A DNA stretch of 16,777 nucleotides from Actinomycetota bacterium (GTDB lineage: Bacteria; Actinomycetota; Actinomycetes; Actinomycetales; Angustibacteraceae): positions 1 through 16,777 of the forward strand of contig JACMOY010000321.1 in NCBI GenBank assembly GCA_014377795.1. The letters are read 5' to 3'. Shown one piece after another: positions 6,611 through 12,521 of the stretch. A program made the position numbers and the translations under genes. Under the pieces are notes generated by a model. It did no database searches, was not told the DNA's origin, and saw nothing but the letters and a program-made list of their open reading frames with translations. Position 1 is the stretch's first letter. Each line of letters begins with the position of its first letter.

Positions 6611-7744
6611 GTGAGAGCGACAGGGCCGGGCGCACGCGGTGTCGTCAGCCTGCGGGACGTCGCGGACCGCGCGGGGGTCTCGATCAAGACCGTCTCCAAC
6701 GTGGTGCACGGCTACGTGCACGTCTCGTCCGCGACGCGCACGCGGGTGCAGGCGGTCCTGGACGAGATGAACTACCGCCCGAACCTGGCCGCGCGCACCC
6801 TGCGCAGCGCGCGGACCGGCCTGATCGCCCTCGCCGTCCCCGAGCTGGACCTGCCGTACTTCGCCGAGCTCGCGCGCCACGTCGTGCGCGAGGCCGAGCG
6901 GCACGGCTGGACCGTGCTGATCGACCAGACCGACGGGCAGCTCGAGCGCGAGCGTCAGGTCATGAACGGCATCCGGGCCCACCTGATCGACGGGGTGATC
7001 TTCAGCCCCCTGGCCGCCGGGCCGGCCGAGCTCACCGACCGCGAGGACCACACCCCCCTGGTCCTGCTGGGCGAGCGCGTGTACGACGGCCCGTTCGACC
7101 ACGTCGCGATCGACAACATCGCGGCCGCCCGCATCGCGGTCGACCACCTGCTGTCCCTGGGCAGACGGCGTGTGGGGGCGATCGGCGAGCAGAACCGACC
7201 GTCGTCCGGGACGGCGCGCCTGAGGTCGCAGGGGTACGCCCAGGCGCTGACGGGCGCCGGCCTGCCGGTCGACCCCGCCAGGATCGTGCCGACCGACTCC
7301 TACCACCGGGCCGACGGCGCCGCCGCGATGGCGCAGCTGCTGGACCGCGACCCGGACGTGGACGCGGTGTTCTGCTTCAACGACCTGCTCGCTCTGGGGG
7401 CGATGCGGCTGCTGCACGAGCGCGGACGCGCCGTCCCGGGCGACGTGGCCGTCGTCGGCTTCGACGACATCGAGGAGGGCCGCTACAGCACCCCGACCCT
7501 GACCACCGTGCGCCCGGACAAGGAGCGGATCGCCCGGCTCGCGGTCGATCTGCTGGCAGCGCGACTGGACGGCAGCGACACGCAGGGGCCGCGCGAGCTG
7601 ACCGCGCCGTTCGAGCTCGCCGTGCGCGAGAGCACCACCGGGGTGTCGGCCGCGCCACCCACGCCCTCGCCGGCCGTCAGAACAGGCGCGAGCCCACGTC
7701 GTCCAGGCCCCGCAGGGCGAGGTAGTCCAACGTCACGCACCTGA
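6611..7744 (+). CDS. LacI-family transcriptional regulator of the arabinan locus
   Basis: This 377-residue LacI/GalR-family repressor has an N-terminal helix-turn-helix (about residues 12-35, [20 protein letters not shown]), then the hinge helix around [17 protein letters not shown], then a periplasmic-binding-protein-like effector domain (about 65-340) with typical [17 protein letters not shown] and [24 protein letters not shown]. It starts with GTG at 6611, the only start that keeps the whole helix-turn-helix, six bases after a TAGCCT hexamer. It diverges from the GH51-led operon, whose promoter carries a LacI-type palindrome, so it is the likely local repressor; the effector is unknown. 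The family fold ends near residue 340. The last 37 or so residues are Pro/Arg/Ser-rich, and the final 23 codons lie antisense to the end of nucS, suggesting the natural stop was lost or lies further on than in relatives. Confidence 0.93.
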   Translation: MRATGPGARGVVSLRDVADRAGVSIKTVSNVVHGYVHVSSATRTRVQAVLDEMNYRPNLAARTLRSARTGLIALAVPELDLPYFAELARHVVREAERHGWTVLIDQTDGQLERERQVMNGIRAHLIDGVIFSPLAAGPAELTDREDHTPLVLLGERVYDGPFDHVAIDNIAAARIAVDHLLSLGRRRVGAIGEQNRPSSGTARLRSQGYAQALTGAGLPVDPARIVPTDSYHRADGAAAMAQLLDRDPDVDAVFCFNDLLALGAMRLLHERGRAVPGDVAVVGFDDIEEGRYSTPTLTTVRPDKERIARLAVDLLAARLDGSDTQGPRELTAPFELAVRESTTGVSAAPPTPSPAVRTGASPRRPGPAGRGSPTSRT

Positions 7745-8372
7745 TGCCGCGGTCGGTGGCCAGGGTGCGGGCCTGCGGCTTGATCTCCTGCGCCGCAAAG
7801 ACACCGGCGACCGGCGCAAGGTGCGGGTCGCGGTTCATCAGCTCGAGGTAGCGGGTCAGCTGCTCGACCCCGTCGATGTCACCGCGCCGCTTGATCTCGA
7901 CCGCCACGGCCCCGCCGCTGGCGTCGCGGCACAAGATGTCGACCGGGCCGATCGCCGTCATGTGCTCGCGGCGCACCAGCGACCAGCCGTCACCGAGGGT
8001 CTGGATCTGCTCGGCGAGCAGGTGCTGCAGGTGGGCCTCGACGCCGTCCTTGACCAGACCGGGGTCGACGCCGAGCTCGTGCGCGCTGTCGTGCAGCACC
8101 TCGTGCACGTGCACCTGCAGCCGGTCGTCCGTCTTGGCCTGCTGCACCGTCCAGACCTCGACGACCCCCTCGGCGGCGTCGACGTCGGACGGCGGCCCCC
8201 CGCTGAGCGCGCACGGCGGGCTCATCCAGTTCAGTGGCTTGTACGACCCACCGTCGGAGTGCACCAGCACGCTGCCGTCGGCCTTGACCATCAGCAGCCG
8301 GGTGGCGAAGGGGAGGTGGGCGGTGAGTCGACCGACGTAGTCGACCGAGCACCGCGCGATGACCAGGCGCAC
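7677..8372 (-). CDS. nucS: Mismatch-specific endonuclease NucS/EndoMS
   Basis: This 231-residue endonuclease of non-canonical mismatch repair cuts both strands at mismatched bases. It stands in for MutS/MutL, which most actinobacteria lack. An N-terminal DNA-binding/dimerisation part includes [17 protein letters not shown]. The C-terminal RecB-like nuclease core has Asp145 in GPVDILC, Glu159 and Lys161 in VAVEIKRRG, and Gln171/Tyr175 in VEQLTRYLE. The protein ends SRLF, matching the short C-terminal tail that binds the beta sliding clamp in studied actinobacterial EndoMS. The GTG start at 8372-8370 gives the family N-terminus [16 protein letters not shown]. It is preceded by TAAGGT with a six-base gap, which can be read as a -10 of a leaderless message or as part of a ribosome site. 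Its last 68 bases overlap the convergent lacI-type gene. Confidence 0.97.
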   Translation of the reverse strand: MRLVIARCSVDYVGRLTAHLPFATRLLMVKADGSVLVHSDGGSYKPLNWMSPPCALSGGPPSDVDAAEGVVEVWTVQQAKTDDRLQVHVHEVLHDSAHELGVDPGLVKDGVEAHLQHLLAEQIQTLGDGWSLVRREHMTAIGPVDILCRDASGGAVAVEIKRRGDIDGVEQLTRYLELMNRDPHLAPVAGVFAAQEIKPQARTLATDRGIRCVTLDYLALRGLDDVGSRLF

Positions 8373-8378
8373 GGCGTC

Positions 8379-8384
8379 ACCTTA
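8379..8384 (-). promoter_or_regulatory. Possible -10 hexamer (TAAGGT) for nucS
   Basis: On the minus strand TAAGGT ends six bases before the nucS GTG, the same geometry as the lacI-type and mce starts. It lies in the 21-bp gap after the upstream membrane-protein gene. The same bases (AAGGTGA) could serve as a Shine-Dalgarno for a co-transcribed nucS, so the promoter reading is tentative. Confidence 0.35.
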
Positions 8385-8393
8385 GCCAGGGGG

Positions 8394-9080
8394 TCAGTCG
8401 TCGAAGTACTGCCGTGTCGTGCGCACGATGACGCGGACGCCGCCCGGCTGGCTCAGCGCGGCCCGAACCGCGTCCGCGTCGCCGGCCACCACCTGCGGGC
8501 CGTAGCCCGGGATGGGGTCGATGCCGATGGCGCCGGCCACGCGGACGTCCACGCTGACCTGCCCCGCCGTGCCGGTGTACGAGCCGCTGGCGTCGCCGCC
8601 GTATGAGGGCTCGTCCAGACCGGCCCCGTCGTACGCCGGCTGGAGTCCGGTCGCCCGCAGCGCGGCGTCGACGCGGGTCGCCGCGTCGGGCACGCCAGGC
8701 TCCGGCGCCATGACGACCACGACGTCCGTGAGCTCGCAGCGCAGCTTGAAGCCGTCGTGTCGCTTCCAGTTGTTCTCGCCCTCGCGGCACTCGTCGGTGC
8801 GCGCGCGGACCAGCTCTGCGCCACCGACCACCGGCAGCATCGACGACGTGAGCCGGTCCAGCGGCGCCCCCGCGCGCTCGCGGGCCCGCACGACCGGGCG
8901 GTCGCCGGCATGCGGTTGCGGACGGATCCCGTCCCAGCCACCGGAGAACGACCACGCGAGGGCGGCGAGCAGGATCAGGGGCACGACGACCAGCACCACG
9001 GTGGCACCGATGAGCCACTTCGCCCAGGTCGGCAGGCGTCGTCTGGCCAGGGGTGGGGACGTCGCCGGTGGGTAGCTCAT
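8394..9080 (-). CDS. Single-pass membrane protein of unknown function next to nucS
   Basis: I do not recognise this 228-residue protein. A short Pro/Arg-rich cytoplasmic start (MSYPPATSPPLARRRLP) precedes one strong membrane helix (about residues 20-44, rich in Val/Leu/Ile), so about 180 residues would face outside. The outer part holds two cysteines 17 residues apart (Cys98 in TDECREGE and Cys115 in FKLRCELT) that could form a disulfide, and a Gly/Ser/Tyr-rich stretch near 158-173. The frame continues to 9173, but ATG 9080 is preferred because GGAG precedes it and the membrane helix sits correctly. It ends 21 bp before nucS on the same strand, so the two may be co-transcribed. Across a 147-bp gap lies the divergent dehydrogenase gene. 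No enzymatic motif was seen. Confidence 0.8.
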   Translation of the reverse strand: MSYPPATSPPLARRRLPTWAKWLIGATVVLVVVPLILLAALAWSFSGGWDGIRPQPHAGDRPVVRARERAGAPLDRLTSSMLPVVGGAELVRARTDECREGENNWKRHDGFKLRCELTDVVVVMAPEPGVPDAATRVDAALRATGLQPAYDGAGLDEPSYGGDASGSYTGTAGQVSVDVRVAGAIGIDPIPGYGPQVVAGDADAVRAALSQPGGVRVIVRTTRQYFDD

Positions 9081-9096
9081 GGCTCCAGCGTCGCGC

Positions 9097-9166
9097 CGTC
9101 CGGCCGTCGTGTCCGCGAGATGGCGGATCCGGTGCGGTGCGTGGCCTGCGTCACGACGGCCGGACG
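9097..9166. repeat. 15-bp perfect inverted repeat in the divergent gap
   Basis: CGTCCGGCCGTCGTG (9097-9111) is repeated exactly in inverted orientation at 9152-9166, with 40 bases between the arms. It occupies most of the 147-bp region (9081-9227) between the membrane-protein gene and the divergent dehydrogenase gene. The centres of the arms are 55 bp apart. The arrangement suits two sites for one regulator controlling both directions, or a long RNA stem in either leader. No clear -35/-10 pair was recognised in this gap; the rest of it shows only the GAGAGGTGA ribosome site before 9228. Confidence 0.6.
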
Positions 9167-9227
9167 ACGGCACCGGCCTCTGCGAGGATGTGGCAGTCGG
9201 TAACGGGGGTCCACGAGAGGTGACGCG

Positions 9228-11003
9228 ATGGCGCGGGAGATCAGCACGGTGGGCGTGATCGGGCTCGGCACGATGGGGGCCGGGATCGTCGAGGTGCTGG
9301 CGCGCAACGGTTTAGCGGTCGTGGCCGTCGAGGCGGACCCCGCGGGCCTGGACCGCGGCCGCGCTCACCTGCAGGCCTCGACCACCCGCGCGGTGCTGCG
9401 CGGCAAGCTGACCGAGGGCGAGCAGACCGACCTGCTGTCGCGGGTGGACTTCGCCGACAGCCTCACCGCTCTCGCCGCCTGCGATCTCGTGGTCGAGGCC
9501 GTGCCCGAGCGGCTGGACCTCAAGCGCGAGCTGTTCACCAGGCTGGACGCGATCGTCGGCCCGGACGCCATCATCGCGACGAACACCTCGAGCCTGTCGG
9601 TCACCGAGATCTCGGTGGCGACCCAGACGCCGCACCGCGTCGTGGGGCTGCACTTCTTCAACCCGGCGCCGGTGCAGAAGTTCGTCGAGGTGATCCGCAC
9701 CGTCGTGACCGACGACGCCGTGGTCGACGACGTCACCGCCCTGGCCCGGCGGATCGGCAAGCTGCCGGTCGTGGTGTCGGACAAGGCCGGGTTCATCGCC
9801 AACGCCCTGCTGTTCGGCTACCTCAACCACGCGGTGTCGATGTACGAGTCCAGGTACGCCAGCCGGGAGGACATCGACGCGGCGATGCAGCTGGGCTGCG
9901 GGCTGCCGATGGGCCCGCTGGCGCTGATGGACCTGATCGGGCTCGACACCGCCTACGAGATCCTCGACACGATGTACAAGCAGGGCCGCGACCGGCTGCA
10001 TGCGCCGACGCCGATCCTGAAGCAGATGACCCCCGCCGGCCTGCGGGGGCGCAAGTCCGGTCGCGGCTTCTACACCTACGCCGAGCCCGGCTCCGGCAAG
10101 GTGGTCGATGACCACCTGACCCCGCCGCCGCCGTCCGCGACCACGACCGGGCGTGCGGTGCGCAGCGTCGGTGTCGTCGGGTCGGGCACCATGGCCGCGG
10201 GGATCGTCGAGGTGTTCGCCAAGGCCGGCTTCGACGTCCTGATGGTTGCGCGTGGTGAGGCCAAGGTGCAGACCGCGCTGGCGTCGGTCACCCGCAGCCT
10301 CGAGAAAGCTGTGCAGCGCGGCAAGCTCGACGAGGCCGCGCGCGACAGCGCGCTGGCCCGGATCACCGGCAGCGGGCGGCTGGACGACCTCGCCGACGTC
10401 GACCTGGTGGTCGAGGCGGTGGTCGAGGACCTCGCGGTCAAGCAGGCGCTGTTCGAGAACCTCGACGAGATCTGCAAGCCGGGGGCCGTGCTCGCGACCA
10501 CGACCTCGTCGCTGCCGGTCGTGCAGCTCGCGGCCTCGACCCGGCGGGCCGGTGACGTGGTCGGCCTGCACTTCTTCAACCCCGCGCCCGTCATGCGGCT
10601 GGTCGAGGTGGTGCACGCGGTGACGACCGAGGCCGACGTGGTCGCGACGGCCGTCGAGGTCTGCCGGCGGCTGGGCAAGCACCCGGTGACCTGCGCCGAC
10701 CGGTCGGGGTTCATCGCCAATGCCCTGCTGTTCCCCTACCTCAACGACGCGGTCAAGATGCTGGACGCGCAGTACGCCAGCGCCGACGACATCGACGCCG
10801 CGATGCGGGCCGGCTGCGGGTACCCGATGGGGCCCTTCGAGCTGCTCGACGTCGTCGGGCTCGACGTGTCGCTGGCGATCCAGCGCGAGCTCTACCTGGA
10901 GTTCCGCGAGCGCGGGTTCAGCCCGTCACCGCTGCTCGAGCACCTGGTGACCGCGGGCTACCTCGGCCGCAAGGCGGGCCGCGGCTTCCGCTCGCACGCC
11001 TGA
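9228..11003 (+). CDS. Fused tandem 3-hydroxyacyl-CoA dehydrogenase (two complete dehydrogenase units)
   Basis: This 591-residue chain is two full 3-hydroxyacyl-CoA dehydrogenases (3-hydroxybutyryl-CoA/FadB-PaaH type) joined head to tail, offset by 306 residues and linked by a Pro/Thr-rich stretch (about 287-309). They interconvert 3-hydroxyacyl-CoA and 3-ketoacyl-CoA. Unit 1 has GLGTMGAG (12-19), Ser121, His142, Glu154 and Asn192. Unit 2 has GSGTMAAG (318-325), Ser427, His448, Glu460 and Asn498. The spacing 21-12-38 is the same in both and equals that of the human enzyme (Ser137, His158, Glu170, Asn208), so both sites look active. Cofactor residues differ: unit 1 has GxGxxG and Glu35 (NAD-like), unit 2 has GxGxxA and Ala341-Arg342 (NADP-like). 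The ATG follows GAGAGGTGA. Thiolase and ccr nearby suggest acetoacetyl-CoA/3-hydroxybutyryl-CoA as a substrate, but beta-oxidation is equally possible. Confidence 0.95.
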   Translation: MAREISTVGVIGLGTMGAGIVEVLARNGLAVVAVEADPAGLDRGRAHLQASTTRAVLRGKLTEGEQTDLLSRVDFADSLTALAACDLVVEAVPERLDLKRELFTRLDAIVGPDAIIATNTSSLSVTEISVATQTPHRVVGLHFFNPAPVQKFVEVIRTVVTDDAVVDDVTALARRIGKLPVVVSDKAGFIANALLFGYLNHAVSMYESRYASREDIDAAMQLGCGLPMGPLALMDLIGLDTAYEILDTMYKQGRDRLHAPTPILKQMTPAGLRGRKSGRGFYTYAEPGSGKVVDDHLTPPPPSATTTGRAVRSVGVVGSGTMAAGIVEVFAKAGFDVLMVARGEAKVQTALASVTRSLEKAVQRGKLDEAARDSALARITGSGRLDDLADVDLVVEAVVEDLAVKQALFENLDEICKPGAVLATTTSSLPVVQLAASTRRAGDVVGLHFFNPAPVMRLVEVVHAVTTEADVVATAVEVCRRLGKHPVTCADRSGFIANALLFPYLNDAVKMLDAQYASADDIDAAMRAGCGYPMGPFELLDVVGLDVSLAIQRELYLEFRERGFSPSPLLEHLVTAGYLGRKAGRGFRSHA

Positions 11004-11017
11004 GGGACACTGGTGGG

Positions 11018-11401
11018 GTGCCCCGCGCGAACCGTCGTCGCCGCGACGACCCCGAGCTCGACCTGGCCCGCGCCGTCGGTGGCACCGCGCGCCGCGAGGC
11101 GCACCCGGACGGCGAGTGGTTCGTCCGCCGGATCACCGGGGCGGGGTCGGCCAAGACCTACCGCTGCCCCGGCTGCGACCACGAGGTGCCCGCGGGCCGC
11201 GCACACGTGGTGGCCTGGCCCGCGGACGGCCCGCGCAGCGACGCCGCGGCGCTGGGCGACCGCCGACACTGGCACACCCCGTGCTGGTCGGCCCGAGGCC
11301 GCCGCCGCTGGGGTCACACCGACCCAGCAATCAGGGACCGGTGGCCAGGTCGTACGTCGACAGGTCCGGCAGCGTCCAGCCGGCGCCGGGCTCGTGGCTG
11401 A
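11018..11401 (+). CDS. Small CxxC/HxHxxC putative zinc-binding protein (actinobacterial family)
   Basis: This 127-residue basic protein belongs to a small actinobacterial family often labelled 'ATP/GTP-binding protein', although no P-loop or other nucleotide motif is visible. The core is TYRCPGCDHEVPAGRAHVVAW and then RRHWHTPCW: Cys50, Cys53, His84/His86 and Cys89 could bind one zinc ion, with His63 as another candidate. The N-terminus (MPRANRRRRD) and C-terminus are Arg-rich, consistent with nucleic-acid contact, but that is inference. The GTG at 11018 starts 14 bases after the dehydrogenase stop, with GAGGG upstream, so it is probably co-transcribed with that gene. Its last 71 bases overlap the convergent DUF952 gene, and the last 17 or so residues there look like unconserved tail. 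Confidence 0.8.
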   Translation: MPRANRRRRDDPELDLARAVGGTARREAHPDGEWFVRRITGAGSAKTYRCPGCDHEVPAGRAHVVAWPADGPRSDAAALGDRRHWHTPCWSARGRRRWGHTDPAIRDRWPGRTSTGPAASSRRRARG

Positions 11402-11717
11402 CCCGCACCACGTCGGCGACGGCCACGACGGGGATCAGCCCGTACACGTGGGGGTAGGGGCCGTCGTCCGCACCGGGCACGTCCTCCCATCGCACCGTCG
11501 CGCCCTCGTGGTCGAGCCGGTCGAGGTCGACCACCAGGACGTCGACCGCGGGCACGTCGGCGTAGTACCGCGTGAGGACGCCGGGCAGCTGGGCGGCGGT
11601 CGAGGCGTGCACGAAGTCGGCCTCGGCCAGGGTCACCCCCCGCGTCGACACGTCGTAGCTGCCGCTGTCGTGGGCGGCTGACCAGTCCTCCGGCAGGGCG
11701 GCGTGCAGGATGCGCAT
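11331..11717 (-). CDS. DUF952 family protein
   Basis: This 128-residue protein has the DUF952 layout. It begins MRILHAALPEDWSAAHDSGSY, has the FVHAST motif at about residues 35-40, LDRLDHEGATVRWE in the middle, and PYPHVYGLIPVVAVADVV near the end. No biochemical role is established for the family that I can name. It is soluble, with no signal peptide. The ATG at 11717 lies six bases after a TAGGCT hexamer with no Shine-Dalgarno, suggesting a leaderless message from a promoter that overlaps the divergent hydrolase promoter. Its 3' end overlaps the end of the convergent small CxxC protein gene by 71 bp. Confidence 0.85.
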   Translation of the reverse strand: MRILHAALPEDWSAAHDSGSYDVSTRGVTLAEADFVHASTAAQLPGVLTRYYADVPAVDVLVVDLDRLDHEGATVRWEDVPGADDGPYPHVYGLIPVVAVADVVRVSHEPGAGWTLPDLSTYDLATGP

Positions 11718-11723
11718 GGCTCG

Positions 11724-11733
11724 AGCCTAGGGT
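11724..11733. promoter_or_regulatory. Bidirectional promoter with two -10 hexamers sharing one TA
   Basis: AGCCTAGGGT contains TAGGCT on the minus strand (11729-11724) and TAGGGT on the plus strand (11728-11733); both use the same TA at 11728-11729. Six bases after the minus hexamer is the DUF952 ATG. Six bases after the plus hexamer is a GTG (11740), and the hydrolase ATG follows at 11754. The whole divergent gap is only 36 bp, so these hexamers are the only plausible promoters in it. No clear -35 elements are seen. Confidence 0.5.
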
Positions 11734-11739
11734 GCGCGG

Positions 11740-11757
11740 GTGAGGACGACCCGATGA
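11740..11757 (+). other. Possible 5-codon leaderless leader ORF overlapping the hydrolase start
   Basis: GTG AGG ACG ACC CGA TGA begins at the predicted transcription start, six bases after the TAGGGT hexamer. It ends with a TGA that overlaps the hydrolase start as ATGA. If translated (Met-Arg-Thr-Thr-Arg), it would couple by termination-reinitiation to the hydrolase. The same bases contain GAGGA, which could simply be the hydrolase Shine-Dalgarno, so this is tentative. Confidence 0.25.
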
Positions 11758-12506
11758 CCGAGACCACGATCCGGGCCAACACCGTGCTGCCGGCCCGGCG
11801 CAGCGACATCGAGCTGCACACCGCCGACGGGCTGACGCTGGTCGGCGAGCTGGCGCTGCCGCTGGATCGCGACCCCGTCGCGACGCTGGTCACCCTGCAC
11901 CCGCTGCCCTCCGGCGGCGGGTACATGGACAGCCACGTGCTGCGCAAGGCGTCCTGGCGGCTGCCGGCGCTGGCCGACGTGGCGGTGCTGCGCTTCAACA
12001 CCCGCGGCACGACCAGCGTGCGCGGCACCAGCGAGGGGATGTTCGACGAGGGCCGCGACGAGGGGTACGACGTCGCGGCCGCGATCGCTTTCGCGGTCGA
12101 TCACGACCTGCCGCACCGCTGGCTGCTGGGCTGGAGCTTCGGCACCGACCTGGCGCTGATGCACGGCTGCGACCCGGGCATCGAGGGCGCGATCCTGCTC
12201 AGCCCGCCGCTGCGCTACAGCGCCCCGTCCGACCTGGCCCGCTGGGCGGCGTCCGGCACTCCGGTGCTGGCCCTGGTGCCCGAGCACGACGACTACCTGC
12301 GCCCGGCCGAGGCCGCCCGGCGGTTCGCGGTGGCGCCGAACGTCGAGGTGGTCGGCGTCGAGGGCGCCAAGCACCTGTGGGTGGGCGAGCCGTTCGTGCG
12401 CCGGGTGCTCGACGAGGTGGTGGCGCGGGTTGCGCCGGGGGGCTCGCCGCTGCCCACCACCTGGGACGGCCCGTTCGAGGTGTGGCGCGACCCCAAGCTG
12501 GGCTGA
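11754..12506 (+). CDS. Alpha/beta hydrolase
   Basis: This 250-residue soluble alpha/beta-fold hydrolase shows the oxyanion/strand region TLVTLHPLPSGGGYMDSHVL, then VAVLRFNTRGTTSVRGTSEG, the nucleophile elbow GWSFG with Ser128, a likely acid Asp179 or Asp180 in PEHDDYLRP, and the catalytic His207 in GAKHLWVG. The layout is that of the small YcjY/dienelactone-hydrolase-like group of esterases and peptidases; the substrate is unknown. The frame is open back to 11703, but the ATG at 11754 is preferred because it lies just after the promoter and GAGGA, and the upstream codons would overlap the divergent gene's coding region. It ends 15 bp from the convergent AI-2E-family gene, with no evident terminator hairpin between them. 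Confidence 0.88.
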   Translation: MTETTIRANTVLPARRSDIELHTADGLTLVGELALPLDRDPVATLVTLHPLPSGGGYMDSHVLRKASWRLPALADVAVLRFNTRGTTSVRGTSEGMFDEGRDEGYDVAAAIAFAVDHDLPHRWLLGWSFGTDLALMHGCDPGIEGAILLSPPLRYSAPSDLARWAASGTPVLALVPEHDDYLRPAEAARRFAVAPNVEVVGVEGAKHLWVGEPFVRRVLDEVVARVAPGGSPLPTTWDGPFEVWRDPKLG

Positions 12507-12521
12507 GCCGCTGCGCTGCGC

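Noticed and set aside
9081..9173. Longer start (9173) for the membrane protein next to nucS
   Set aside because: The extra 31 residues are Arg/His-rich and overlap the inverted repeat. ATG 9080 has GGAG before it and places the membrane helix near the N-terminus as expected.
11703..11753. Earlier ATG (11703) for the alpha/beta hydrolase
   Set aside because: It lies inside the divergent DUF952 coding region and upstream of the only promoter hexamer.
12507..12521. Terminator between the convergent hydrolase and AI-2E-family genes
   Set aside because: Only 15 bases separate the stops, and no stem of useful length can be formed there.
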